From positions 1 to 51,906 of the forward strand of contig JAFGJK010000120.1 of NCBI GenBank assembly GCA_016929135.1: a stretch of 51,906 nucleotides of DNA, written 5' to 3'. Made by a program: the position numbers and the translations under genes. Every line of letters starts with the position of its first letter. Positions within the stretch are counted from its first letter, which is position 1. The notes under the pieces were generated by a model. It was not told the origin of the DNA. It searched no databases and worked only from the letters and a program-made list of their open reading frames with translations. This document shows, one piece after another, positions 16,864 to 26,028 of this stretch. This stretch comes from Spirochaetota bacterium. Its GTDB lineage: Bacteria; Spirochaetota; UBA4802; UBA5550.

Positions 16864-17958
16864 TTGAAGGAATACGCGAAAAGCCTGCGCGCGGCCCTGG
16901 CGGGTCAGAAGCGAATCCTCATCGTGATCCAGGGATCGCCCGATCCCGACGCGATGGCCTCCTCCTTCGTCTTCCACAAGATCTGCGAGTACCTGGGAAT
17001 CAGGACGACCATCGTGGCCAACAAGAGGCTGTCGCTTCCGGTGAACCGCGCCTTCGTGAAGATTCTGGACATGCCGATTCAGTTCGTAAAGTCGATCCCC
17101 ACGGGCGGACAGTACGATTCCTACGCCATCATGGACCACCAGCAGGCCAGGGTGGAGGGGCTCGCGATATCCTGTTCGGTCCACATCGACCATCACGAGC
17201 CGCTGAAGGAGCAGGTGCCGGCAGCATTCAGGTTGATCGACGAAAAGGCCGGCTCCACCTGCACCATCATCGCGCTCATCATGAAATCCCTGGAGCTCCC
17301 GATACAGGAGCCCGACATGACTGCAATCGCCACTGCCCTGCTCTACGGTATACTCACCGATACCGACAAGTACGCCTATGCGCACGACCGGGACTTCAGG
17401 GCGCTCGACTACATCTCGGGCCACTCCGACGGCGCCATCATACGAAGGCTCTCCGATTTCCCCGTGTCGAGAGAGACCGTTGAGCTCATCGGCAGAGCCA
17501 ACGACGGAAAGATCGAGTACAGGGACTGGCTCATCGCCGGCCTGGGCTACCTGAACGCGTCCCTCAGGGACAGCATTCCCCTGGTGGCGGACTTCCTGTT
17601 GAAGCAGAACGAGGAGAAGACGGTGGTGGTCTTCGCGGCGGTGGAGGACACCGGCAGGGAGACGCTGGTCATCGACGCTTCATTCAGGTCCAGGAACGAG
17701 CACCTGGACCTGAACGGCATCATCAAGGAGATCACCCCGGAGGGGGGGGCGAGAAGGTTCAAGGGGGCGTACCAGGTGCCGATCCACTACTTCTACCGCG
17801 CTCCGGACAGGGAGCGACTCTGGGAGATAATCAGCGCCACGACGGTTGAGGTGCTGAAGCGGCGGCGCGACGCCATCTATATCACTGAGCTCAAGGGCTT
17901 CTACAGGCGCATGAAGGACGCCGTGAGGGATTTTTTCTCCGGCAATGAGCGTCCCTAG
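16864..17958 (+). CDS. DHH-family phosphoesterase (NrnA-like)
   Basis: The 364-residue protein has the DHH motifs in order: GSPDPDA (Asp27, Asp29), IMDHQQ (Asp91-His92) and the DHH triplet IDHH (Asp109-His111), then GILTDTDKYAY. The C-terminal half is a DHHA1-like substrate domain. Family members hydrolyse nano-RNA, pAp or cyclic dinucleotides (NrnA, GdpP, c-di-AMP phosphodiesterases). There is no ATG upstream of the first motif, so translation must start at TTG 16864, with AAGG at the end of the preceding gene as the likely ribosome-binding site. Tight coupling to the SpoIIE-like sensor suggests a shared pathway. It overlaps the convergent SprA-like gene by 4 bp. Confidence 0.82.
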   Translation: MKEYAKSLRAALAGQKRILIVIQGSPDPDAMASSFVFHKICEYLGIRTTIVANKRLSLPVNRAFVKILDMPIQFVKSIPTGGQYDSYAIMDHQQARVEGLAISCSVHIDHHEPLKEQVPAAFRLIDEKAGSTCTIIALIMKSLELPIQEPDMTAIATALLYGILTDTDKYAYAHDRDFRALDYISGHSDGAIIRRLSDFPVSRETVELIGRANDGKIEYRDWLIAGLGYLNASLRDSIPLVADFLLKQNEEKTVVVFAAVEDTGRETLVIDASFRSRNEHLDLNGIIKEITPEGGARRFKGAYQVPIHYFYRAPDRERLWEIISATTVEVLKRRRDAIYITELKGFYRRMKDAVRDFFSGNERP

Positions 17959-20900
17959 AAGATCAGGGAGAAACTCATCCCCACATCGAATGAAAAGATC
18001 TCCCTGCTGATCCCCCCGGTGTACCTGTTCCGGTACTGCTCCAGGGCCATCCGCAGATTGAAGCTCCCCTTCAGGTTCCTGTGCAGGTCCATCGCCAGCT
18101 TGGTCTTGAACAGGTGCAGGTCATAAGGCTCCGGCGAGGTCGTCGCCAGGTAGTTGTACCGGTTCATCGCCATGGTATATTCGATGGTGAAGATGGGGAA
18201 CGCCACGAGCTCATAATAGGGGCTCAGCAGATTGTACAGCCAGGCGATGTCCGTTTCGAACAGCGCGGTGAAGCTGTAGGTATTGTCATCCTCCCGATAA
18301 TACTGGGTATAGGAGATGTTCTCCGCAAAGACCGTATCCCGGTATGACCTGTTCAGCGAATACAGCAGTATGAAGGGCTTGGTGTGCTTGCGCCGTATCC
18401 CCATCCCGAACCTGAGGGACAGGGCCATCCTGTTCCTCCTGAAATTCAATTCAAAGCTCGGCGTGTGGACGTATTCCTCAATGTTCGAGGTTATGATCAT
18501 GTTGTTGTTGAATTCGTACCCGATCACCAGAGTCGAGGAATGATAGGGGAGCCCGGGCCTGTTGGGCCTGAAGAATGAGAAGCTGAAGAGCTTCATCAGG
18601 TCGATGGCGAGATTCAGATTAGCGCTCTCCGTCACCACCTGCGCCGGCAGGCCCAGCACGTTCTTGCGCTCTACGGTCTGGTTGACGATCACATGCGAAT
18701 CGAGGGTGAATACGTCGAAGTCCATGGTGGTGTTGAAGGAGAAATTGTCGATGAGCCTCATGAGATTGTCATAATCTCCCACCACCGTCCCGTCCCTGTA
18801 GACTATCTGCATGTTCAGGTGGCGGTAAACGTAATCCCTACCGTTTGCGAAGTTGCCCCGGCCGAAAAAGAAATAAAATGGATAGTACCTGAACAGGTTG
18901 AGGCCGGCATCGGACATGCTCGCCAGCGACCGCGAGATGCCGTACTTCTCGCTGAATGACCCGGTACTCTCCCCCTCGTAGGGAATATCCGTTTCGTAGA
19001 GGTAGGCGATTCTGCCGTAGGTTATATTGGCGGACCTGATGAATTTCAGCTTCTCAATCTTAGAAAACGACATCGGGATCGAAATGCTCGAGGACACATT
19101 ACTCTTAGCGTTCCTGGTCCTTCGATACTCCAGATCGACCATCTCCGATTCGCTTATGTCGTTGAAATTGTTCTCATAGTACTGCACCTCCATCTTGTAC
19201 TCCGGCGCCAGCACCCGGGACTTCGGCACCCCCACCGCCAGCACCAGCCTCTTGTTCCTCTCCACGAATTTCATGTCCTTGTTGTAGATGAAGGGGATAT
19301 GGTAATCGCTTACCATGTCGTTGGCGATGGCCGAGCTGCTGGCCTGCTGCCCCACCGAGGCGACGATCTCCTCGGTGCCGATATTCATCGCCGGCTTCAC
19401 GTACAGAAAGGGGCTCGTGTACTGCATGTCAACCACCGTATCGGTCCGCTGCCGCTTCTCCCGCTCATATATGGTGGCGTAGTTCGACAGGTTCTCGAAA
19501 CTCAACTCCGATGAGGCCCTGTTGATCTCATACTCCTTGAAGAGCATGTTCATCACCATCCTGGCGACGATCTGCCCCCCCAGCACCTTGTCGATCTTCT
19601 CGATGATGTTTATCACCGGCGTGTGCGTGTATTTCTGCGTCGTCCTGGTGACATCATAGGTGGATATCGTCTCGTCCCTCTGGTTGTGGTAATCGTCGTA
19701 TTTGTAGGTGATCTTCATGCTGGGAACGCCGTTGATGTCCGACTCGTAATCAGAAACCAGGTTCACCGAATTCGTCAGGGTGTCCCCCCTGAGCTGCTCC
19801 TGCACCAGCTCGTTTTCCCCTTCGGTGGTCGTGTCCTGCCTGATGTAGTCGACGGAGGTGAACCAGTTCGGCAGTATCTTCATGGAGGAGAAGACCTCCT
19901 GTGAGTTTTCGCCCAGTTCGTTCCATGTCTGGCCGATGGTGGTGAAATCCGCGCTGTGCCCCTTGTTGACGTACTTCACCGTGATATCGGAAAACAGCGG
20001 GGTCCCCGCCGCTGTGGTATAGAGGGGGGCGTTGATCTTCAACTCCCCCTCGACCCACCGTGCGTTGCCAACCATCCGTACCGGCTCGGACATATAGATA
20101 TCGTCCACCCAGAGCCTCCCGCTGTTCCCCGGGGCATACACCACGAGCTTGATGAAGCTGATCCTTTTTAAATCCGGCGTACCTGCGATCTCCGCGGGAT
20201 TGAATTCCCCGCCGGAACCCCCGTTGAGCCGCAGCTGCACCTCCCGCCAGACCTTGGTATAATCCATGGGGACCCGGTACTCGATGTAATCGTTCTCCGA
20301 CGAACCGAACACGACCCCCACCGTGTCCCCGGAGACGAAGCTCCGGAAATTCATCCACAGGTTCATGGTCTTGTAGAACCGTATGTCGATGGGCTGCTGA
20401 AACTTCCTGGTCACGGAGACGTTGTTCCCACCGCCGACCGCGTAGGTGAGCTCCAACGCTGATTCCTGCTCCGTGAGGAGCTCGCTGCTCTGCTTGTGCC
20501 CGTACAGGGACTGGTACAGCTCCCGGTTCAGGGCCACGAAGGACTCGCCATAATACTCCTGATCGCTCAGTGTATCCAGTACGGCCACCTTGAGCCTGTC
20601 CGGTCCGGCGGGGAGGCCGTCGAGCTTGACGTTGCTCCACCTGGTGGACACAAACCGTATCCCGTCGATATATATCCTCCCCGACACCGCCGCCCCCTTC
20701 GTGATGGAGAGCCGGGCCGTCCGCACGCTGCTCAGGATGTCGATCTGCGCCTGCGTCAGGGTGGACTGGTCGATATAGATCCTGGAGGTCTGCCAGCCGC
20801 CGGCGGAGGCCGACACGTCGAGGCTCGGCATCAGCACCGTGGAATCGGATGTATCCAGGGTTCCGTTCCAGTTCAGGTCCTCGCTGTTCAGCACTCCGTC

Positions 20901-23540
20901 GCCGATGGTCTGCTGGTTCAGCATGACGCCGGAACCGACGCGGGTGGGATAGGTGGAATCATCGAAATCGTATCCCGAATCCTCGGTATACCCGATACTC
21001 ATGTCGGAATCGAGCACGGTATTCCTGTTGGCATCCTCGGTGTCCAGGATGCCGTCTTCGTCGGCATCCTCGTTGATCGTCCCCAGCTCCAGGTTCAGCA
21101 CGACGTCGGTGCTCCCGACGTACTGGTAGGTAATCTCCACGTACTGCAGGCTCGAGAGGTCCACCGGCGCGTTGGGAATCGCCCTCGTGGCGACCGCCAC
21201 GTACTCCCCGGTCCCGTCAAAATCGAGCACCATGGAGAGCGGCGTCTGGACGCTGCTGGGGAGATGCCCGTAGGCCACGTTGAAGGGGCCCGGCTTGACC
21301 GCGTAGGATATCTTCCCCGCCGCATAGCCTATCCCCTTCAGCGTCTCCGGGCTGGAGAGCTCGCGGTAGAAATAGTAGTTCAGCCGGGCCCTGTTGCTGA
21401 GCGCCGGGACCGACGGCGGCCTGGAGGCCATTACCCAGTCCCTCTCCTGCATCGAGGCATAGAGTGTATCGTTTACCGCCTCCATGTTCTCGATGAGCAG
21501 CTTACCGAAAGTATTGACGGTCTTGACGCTTCTGGCGTACTCCCCGTACGCGTTGAACTCCACCGGAACCGAATCGAGTTTCTCGCTCCTGAAGAGGTTG
21601 AGGAACTGGGCGATCCTCTTCCCCGACAGTGCCAAGGCCGCATCGCCCTCCATCACCACCGTCTGGGTCGGAGCATTCCCCGCCACGGGGATCGTCTCGC
21701 TGCTGGTGGACCTGGAGTAGATGAAGCTCCCCCCCACCTTGAGCGCGTCGCTGATGGAATAATCGGTGCGGATCCCCCCGATAAAGGCGCCGCTCTGCCC
21801 CCCCGACGGAAGGTATTCGAACCGCACCTCGATGATAGTCTCCGGTCCGATCAGCGGATTGCTCGGATTGGAGAAGGTCAGATAGCCCGAGGTGCTGTCC
21901 ACCGTGTAGAGCGATTTGGAGATCTGCCGCTCGTTCACCTTCACCTTCACGCTGTCCGCGATGACGTTCATACGGCCCAGTTGGAAGCTCCTTGCCTCGC
22001 GGTAGTAGTCGATCCCCATGCGGAACTTCGAATAATCATAGACCCGCTCCGACTGGGTCTCGGTGTATATACGCGAGGTGGTACCCGCGGCATCGCAGAG
22101 CTCCCTGAAGGGCTCCCGGTAGATGAACCTGATGATCCCCTCGGAATAATCGACGGAGCGGGAGCCGAGGCTCTTGATCTCGGTGGCTGAGAGTAGCCGG
22201 CTCTCATTGTAATACTGCATGATGAAATTGCTGTTCATCAGGTTCTTGTCGCCGATGTAATAGAACGAGCGGATCTCGTATATGTCCTGATTCACCATGC
22301 CGTCGTGGTTGCGGTCATCGCCGACCTCCTCTGCGATGAAATAACCGTATTTGATGAACACGAAGATCTTGCCGGCGAAGATCCCCCCCGGATGATTGGG
22401 ATCGCTCGGCTGCAGCGCATAGGGATCCGTGGAGCTGCCGGAGAGAAGCGTGTAGACCGCGAATATCCTCGAGCTGGCCGGTATCTCCCTGAGAAACCTT
22501 ATCACGCCGGTGGAGAAGTTGATGCTGTAATCCGTGCCGGCCTGCATCCTGGTGTAATACCCTCCATCGAGCGGCAGTTGTATGGCGTTTACATTGTTCA
22601 GTGAATTCTGGTCGTCAATCCACAGCTCGAAACCCGAAGAGTTGAGGTTCACCGACTGCAGCGCGTAATTCGGGGGATAGGGGGGGACGATGGTGTTGTT
22701 GTACCTGATGAGGGGCTCAATCTGGTAATACGTGCGCTTCAGATACTGGTACTCCGACAGCTTCATGTTTCCGGCGGTGGAGTTCCCCCGGAAATACTTT
22801 ACATCGGACTCCCCCTTCATGACGCTGCCGAAGGCCTTGATCTGCAGCCCCCCCTTTTTCATCGTCATGTCGACGCCCATCCCCTTCACCGAGGCGTTGT
22901 CGTACGTGGCGTATTTCGACCTGTCGAATTTGATGTCTATCTCGCCGGCATTGATCTCCTGAATCACCTCCTCAGAGCCGAGCGCCCTGTACTTCATATG
23001 GTACCTGTTGTTGCTTTTCCTGCTGTCGTGGTCCACGTACACGGAGAGCCGCTTGCCGACGCTCCCCTCTATGTGCACCTGCATCTCCTGCTTCGCGTTG
23101 AAGCCGGATTTGATCACCTTGGACACCGCCTCGTCGTCGGCATACTGCTTGTAGCGATCGCTCGTGTACATCGACTTCCCGTAGGTCAGGTCAACGTTCA
23201 CGGAACCGTAGGAGTGGATTTTCAGGTCATCGTCCCTGTAGATCACCAGGGACGATTTCCCCTCTTCGTCGATGCGGTACTCAGGCTGGATGACGAAGCG
23301 ATCCCAGTCCCCCCTCCGGTAGGTGAAGGGGAAGAGGTCGGCGTCACTCGGCAGTTCTCCGTGTCCCTCAGGCACCTCGTCCAGTATGATCACCTCACTG
23401 GGCAAGTGGGTTTCATTCGAATCGATAAAATCGAGGAGCCTGTCCCGGAAACCTCTCTGCTGCGGGTACACGACCGCCACCAGTATCACTATTCCCGCAC
23501 AGAGACATATCGCCGTGACAAAAGGCAAGCGTTTCTGCAT
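17955..23540 (-). CDS. giant SprA-like cell-surface/outer-membrane protein
   Basis: This 1861-residue protein has a signal anchor (about 5-28), and then sequence resembling SprA, the outer-membrane translocon of the type IX secretion system: for example QVHIEGSVGKRLSVYVDHDS, VIQEINAGEIDIKF (SprA: I.....GN/D..) and a long Tyr/Asn/Asp-rich series of beta strands ending in the Phe-terminated VGMSFSLIF. About residues 815-905 there are Asp-rich calcium-binding-like loops (NEDADEDGILDTEDAN; IGDGVLNSEDLNWNG). Bacteroidota SprA is longer (about 2400). The similarity is by eye, but several blocks agree. It could be a distant SprA relative acting as a pore, or a surface protein of similar architecture. 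The M23 peptidase gene lies 33 bp upstream on the same strand. Confidence 0.7.
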   Translation of the reverse strand: MQKRLPFVTAICLCAGIVILVAVVYPQQRGFRDRLLDFIDSNETHLPSEVIILDEVPEGHGELPSDADLFPFTYRRGDWDRFVIQPEYRIDEEGKSSLVIYRDDDLKIHSYGSVNVDLTYGKSMYTSDRYKQYADDEAVSKVIKSGFNAKQEMQVHIEGSVGKRLSVYVDHDSRKSNNRYHMKYRALGSEEVIQEINAGEIDIKFDRSKYATYDNASVKGMGVDMTMKKGGLQIKAFGSVMKGESDVKYFRGNSTAGNMKLSEYQYLKRTYYQIEPLIRYNNTIVPPYPPNYALQSVNLNSSGFELWIDDQNSLNNVNAIQLPLDGGYYTRMQAGTDYSINFSTGVIRFLREIPASSRIFAVYTLLSGSSTDPYALQPSDPNHPGGIFAGKIFVFIKYGYFIAEEVGDDRNHDGMVNQDIYEIRSFYYIGDKNLMNSNFIMQYYNESRLLSATEIKSLGSRSVDYSEGIIRFIYREPFRELCDAAGTTSRIYTETQSERVYDYSKFRMGIDYYREARSFQLGRMNVIADSVKVKVNERQISKSLYTVDSTSGYLTFSNPSNPLIGPETIIEVRFEYLPSGGQSGAFIGGIRTDYSISDALKVGGSFIYSRSTSSETIPVAGNAPTQTVVMEGDAALALSGKRIAQFLNLFRSEKLDSVPVEFNAYGEYARSVKTVNTFGKLLIENMEAVNDTLYASMQERDWVMASRPPSVPALSNRARLNYYFYRELSSPETLKGIGYAAGKISYAVKPGPFNVAYGHLPSSVQTPLSMVLDFDGTGEYVAVATRAIPNAPVDLSSLQYVEITYQYVGSTDVVLNLELGTINEDADEDGILDTEDANRNTVLDSDMSIGYTEDSGYDFDDSTYPTRVGSGVMLNQQTIGDGVLNSEDLNWNGTLDTSDSTVLMPSLDVSASAGGWQTSRIYIDQSTLTQAQIDILSSVRTARLSITKGAAVSGRIYIDGIRFVSTRWSNVKLDGLPAGPDRLKVAVLDTLSDQEYYGESFVALNRELYQSLYGHKQSSELLTEQESALELTYAVGGGNNVSVTRKFQQPIDIRFYKTMNLWMNFRSFVSGDTVGVVFGSSENDYIEYRVPMDYTKVWREVQLRLNGGSGGEFNPAEIAGTPDLKRISFIKLVVYAPGNSGRLWVDDIYMSEPVRMVGNARWVEGELKINAPLYTTAAGTPLFSDITVKYVNKGHSADFTTIGQTWNELGENSQEVFSSMKILPNWFTSVDYIRQDTTTEGENELVQEQLRGDTLTNSVNLVSDYESDINGVPSMKITYKYDDYHNQRDETISTYDVTRTTQKYTHTPVINIIEKIDKVLGGQIVARMVMNMLFKEYEINRASSELSFENLSNYATIYEREKRQRTDTVVDMQYTSPFLYVKPAMNIGTEEIVASVGQQASSSAIANDMVSDYHIPFIYNKDMKFVERNKRLVLAVGVPKSRVLAPEYKMEVQYYENNFNDISESEMVDLEYRRTRNAKSNVSSSISIPMSFSKIEKLKFIRSANITYGRIAYLYETDIPYEGESTGSFSEKYGISRSLASMSDAGLNLFRYYPFYFFFGRGNFANGRDYVYRHLNMQIVYRDGTVVGDYDNLMRLIDNFSFNTTMDFDVFTLDSHVIVNQTVERKNVLGLPAQVVTESANLNLAIDLMKLFSFSFFRPNRPGLPYHSSTLVIGYEFNNNMIITSNIEEYVHTPSFELNFRRNRMALSLRFGMGIRRKHTKPFILLYSLNRSYRDTVFAENISYTQYYREDDNTYSFTALFETDIAWLYNLLSPYYELVAFPIFTIEYTMAMNRYNYLATTSPEPYDLHLFKTKLAMDLHRNLKGSFNLRMALEQYRNRYTGGISREIFSFDVGMSFSLIF

Positions 23541-23573
23541 ATCACTAAGTTTAGAAAGGAAAAAAGCCGCCTG

Positions 23574-24566
23574 TTACCAGACTCTGCTCATATAGGGATA
23601 CGGATTTATATGCTGATTCCCGAGCCTGACCTCATAGTGGCAGTGGTTGCCGGTGGCATGGCCCGTATTCCCCACGAGCGCCACCACATCACCTCGCCGC
23701 ACCTGGGTCCCGCTGCTGACGAGGATCGCCGAGCAATGTCCGTACACGGTCTCATAGCCGTATTTATGCTGTATGCGTACCGTGTTTCCCAGACCGCCGC
23801 TCCACCCCGCGGTTACCACGGTCCCCGGCGCCGTGGCCATGATCTTCGTGCCCGCGGAGGAGGCGATGTCTATACCGGTGTGGAAATCCCTTCCGAATCC
23901 GAAGGGGTCCCTTCTCCATCCGTAGAGCGAGGTGATGTGTCCCGGATTCGGCACCAGGGACGGCGTGTTGATCACCACGTCGCTCCTCTCCTTGATGAAG
24001 TTCTTCACCGTCCTGAGGACGGTGGTGGTCCTTTCCATCGAAGCCTGGATTGTCCTGAGAGTATGGACCTCGGCGGGCATCTTCTGTCCCAGTCCCTCGG
24101 CCTTCTCCTCACGGCCGGCCGTACCGTCCCCGGCCCAGATCTCATCTGCACCCTCGGTGCCCGATGTTATCTCGTAGAGATCCTGGATGCCCGGCTTGAT
24201 CTCCTCCATGAGCTCGTCGATACTGTTGGTATAGCGCTCGAACTGCAGCAGATGCGCGCGGATATCATTGTAGGATGAAAGGAGCCTCTGTTCCTCCCGC
24301 TTCACCGCGCTGTTCCGGATTACGGCGTAGGACGAGGTGACCAGAATAATAACGAAAAGAATGAGGAAGAACGATATGGTGAATTTTGAAATCTGAAAAT
24401 TGAAGATCTTTTTCTCATTGTGGGGGATGAACATCACCGTCATGCGCTCATGCCCCTTTTCCACAAAACGGGCCCAGAGCCTGTTAAAGCGGGTCCGAAA
24501 AATGTGGTAATTCTCAAAGAATTTTAGCCTGAACCTGCTTTGATACTGTTTGATGGTGAATTTCAA
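23574..24566 (-). CDS. membrane-anchored M23 (LytM) peptidase
   Basis: The 330-residue protein has a cytoplasmic N-terminus, one transmembrane helix (about 62-84), a coiled-coil linker and a C-terminal M23 domain. The metal and catalytic histidines are present: FHTGIDIA (His229, Asp233), YGHCSAI (His277) and NHCHYEV (His308, His310). The family cleaves peptide bonds in peptidoglycan cross-bridges or, when inactive, activates amidases; with the full set of ligands this one looks active. The N-terminal sequence RMTVMFIPHNEKKIFNFQIS resembles that of spirochaete M23 proteins. It is followed 33 bp later by the SprA-like gene, so it may open the cell wall for it. Confidence 0.88.
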   Translation of the reverse strand: MKFTIKQYQSRFRLKFFENYHIFRTRFNRLWARFVEKGHERMTVMFIPHNEKKIFNFQISKFTISFFLILFVIILVTSSYAVIRNSAVKREEQRLLSSYNDIRAHLLQFERYTNSIDELMEEIKPGIQDLYEITSGTEGADEIWAGDGTAGREEKAEGLGQKMPAEVHTLRTIQASMERTTTVLRTVKNFIKERSDVVINTPSLVPNPGHITSLYGWRRDPFGFGRDFHTGIDIASSAGTKIMATAPGTVVTAGWSGGLGNTVRIQHKYGYETVYGHCSAILVSSGTQVRRGDVVALVGNTGHATGNHCHYEVRLGNQHINPYPYMSRVW

Positions 24567-24681
24567 AACGTTCCCCTCTACCCCTATACGATGTATCGCA
24601 CAGGGAATCCGAAATCAACACATTTTTTTCATCTCCCCTCGTCATTCCAGAGGATCATGCGGCGGTACCGCCGCGGCGGTC

Positions 24682-25500
24682 TCAGGTGCCGCTGAAAATC
24701 GGCTTCCTCTTCTGCGAAAAGGCGGTGACGGCCTCAAAGAGATCGTTGGAGGGGACGATATTGGCGCTCATGGAGGCCACATACTGCAATCCCTCATCTA
24801 CCGTCTTCCCGATACCGTAATTCAGCACCACCTTCGACGCCTGAACGGCCAGGGGGGAATTCTGGGCGATATCCATGGCAACCGTCTCCGCCCCCTTGAG
24901 CAGCTCCTCACGATTCTCGAATATCTCGTTCACCAGGAGTATCTCCTTGGCTCTCTTGGCATCGAAGTTCTTCGCGGTATAGGCGAGCTCCCGTGTGATC
25001 CCCTGTCCCACGATATGCGGCAGCCGCTGCAGCACACCGACGTCCGCCACGAAACCCACGGCGGCCTCGCGCAGCGAAAAGACAGCGTCACTCGTGCAGA
25101 ACCGGATATCGCAGGCGGATATCATATCGAGCCCGGCGCCGATGCAATAGCCGTTCACCGCGGCAATGACCGGCTTCCTGCACCGCTCGATACAGGTCAT
25201 CGTCTCCTGCATGGCGTAGATTCTGGGGATCAGCTTGAACTTCACGCCCCCCTTCTGCTCCTTATCCATCAATTCGGGGACCTCCGGGATCATGGCAACC
25301 AGATCGATCCCGGTGGTGAAATTTTCGCTCGTCGAGGCGATGATTACCGCCCTGATCTCGGGATCGGCGTCGAGATCTGCGAAGATCGGTATCGACTCCT
25401 TCCATGCGGGAGGATTCATGGCGTTCTTTTTCTGCGGCCTGTTCAGGTACACCCAGGCGATGGGCGGTTTCTTTTCCACGAGGTAGTATTCAAATTTCAT
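24682..25500 (-). CDS. enoyl-CoA hydratase/isomerase, dienoyl-CoA isomerase-like
   Basis: This 272-residue crotonase-fold protein has the residues of delta3,5-delta2,4-dienoyl-CoA isomerase (ECH1): Asp125 (GAGLDMIS), Glu145 and Asp153 (EAAVGFVADVG). The spacing of these three (20 and 8 residues) matches the Asp-Glu-Asp triad of rat ECH1, and FTTGIDL resembles its FTAGIDL. It probably isomerises 3,5-dienoyl-CoA to 2,4-dienoyl-CoA in unsaturated fatty acid oxidation. Single-domain, about 272 residues, as usual. The start has a clear GGAGG. It is monocistronic, with the DnaA-box cluster directly upstream, about 67 bp before its start. Confidence 0.87.
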   Translation of the reverse strand: MKFEYYLVEKKPPIAWVYLNRPQKKNAMNPPAWKESIPIFADLDADPEIRAVIIASTSENFTTGIDLVAMIPEVPELMDKEQKGGVKFKLIPRIYAMQETMTCIERCRKPVIAAVNGYCIGAGLDMISACDIRFCTSDAVFSLREAAVGFVADVGVLQRLPHIVGQGITRELAYTAKNFDAKRAKEILLVNEIFENREELLKGAETVAMDIAQNSPLAVQASKVVLNYGIGKTVDEGLQYVASMSANIVPSNDLFEAVTAFSQKRKPIFSGT

Positions 25501-25566
25501 CGCATCATTCCTCCATTGCGGGATAGGGCAACTATCGATTGAATTGGGAAAACGCGCAATTACATT

Positions 25567-25604
25567 TTATCCAATTATCCACAAAGTTATCCACATAATC
25601 CACA
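25567..25604 (+). other. DnaA-box cluster (candidate oriC or DnaA-titration site)
   Basis: Two perfect consensus DnaA boxes (TTATCCACA at 25575-25583 and 25587-25595), an adjacent one-mismatch box (TAATCCACA, 25596-25604) and a partial box (TTATCCAAT, 25567-25575) lie head to tail within 38 bp. The first two are 12 bp apart start to start and the third follows directly. All are on the plus strand. Two consensus 9-mers this close are not expected by chance. Together with the adjacent AT-rich 13-mers this resembles the replication origin. No dnaA, dnaN or gyrB gene is nearby, so a datA-like site is the alternative. Confidence 0.6.
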
Positions 25605-25620
25605 ATGAAAAACCGTGCGG

Positions 25621-25646
25621 TAATTAATTTCCGAAATTAATTTCCA
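25621..25646 (+). repeat. tandem AT-rich 13-mers next to DnaA boxes
   Basis: TAATTAATTTCCG (25621-25633) and AAATTAATTTCCA (25634-25646) are two tandem 13-base units with eleven identical positions. They start 16 bp from the last DnaA box. Tandem AT-rich 13-mers next to DnaA boxes are the layout of the unwinding element in known bacterial origins. Confidence 0.6.
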
Positions 25647-25657
25647 GTCGAATAACG

Positions 25658-25735
25658 TTTATGTCTCCTTATGCGGTCCGCCGTTATATGTTATGAGACA
25701 TAAATTCTAACTACTGATGATTCCAGCAGTTAGAA
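25658..25735. repeat. two inverted repeats in the AT-rich region
   Basis: TTTATGTCTC (25658-25667) pairs perfectly with GAGACATAAA (25695-25704) over a 27-base loop. Immediately after it, TTCTAACTACTG (25705-25716) pairs with CAGCAGTTAGAA (25724-25735) with one mismatch and a 7-base loop. Neither is followed by a T-tract typical of terminators. They may be protein-binding sites or part of an origin. Confidence 0.55.
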
Positions 25736-26028
25736 AATTCAATATTTCGATTTTTACTGAAATTTCTCTGCTGTAATACTAAAATACCCCAATAGACAAT
25801 AAATTTATTCTGTTTATTTTTTTATCTTGTTATTTTTCCCGTCGATTCAATCGGATCTCGCCGGGAAATGATAAAAAAAATACAATGTATATATTTAATT
25901 TTATTTACATTAGATCAGGGAAAAAGAGGGGCAGACTACCCCTTATATGCGAAGAAAAAGGTGATTGTGCGTCATTGTGGAGCCCGGAGGGTGTGCCGCC
26001 GAAGGGATGTCGTCTCACGCCACTGTGA

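Noticed and set aside
20830..21080. Asp-rich loops in the SprA-like protein as a dockerin (cellulosome)
   Set aside because: The spacing does not give the paired 22-residue dockerin repeats, and no cohesin or cellulase is near. Thrombospondin type 3-like calcium loops fit better.
20496..22190. Long plus-strand open frame (564 codons) antisense to the SprA-like gene
   Set aside because: It lies entirely inside a real gene on the other strand, has low-complexity Arg/Gly/Val/His-rich composition and no motif. GC-rich genes often give such antisense frames.
24659..24674. 16-bp palindrome (GCGGCGGT and ACCGCCGC) after the dienoyl-CoA isomerase gene as a terminator
   Set aside because: It has no loop beyond four bases and no T-tract, so it cannot be called a terminator with confidence.
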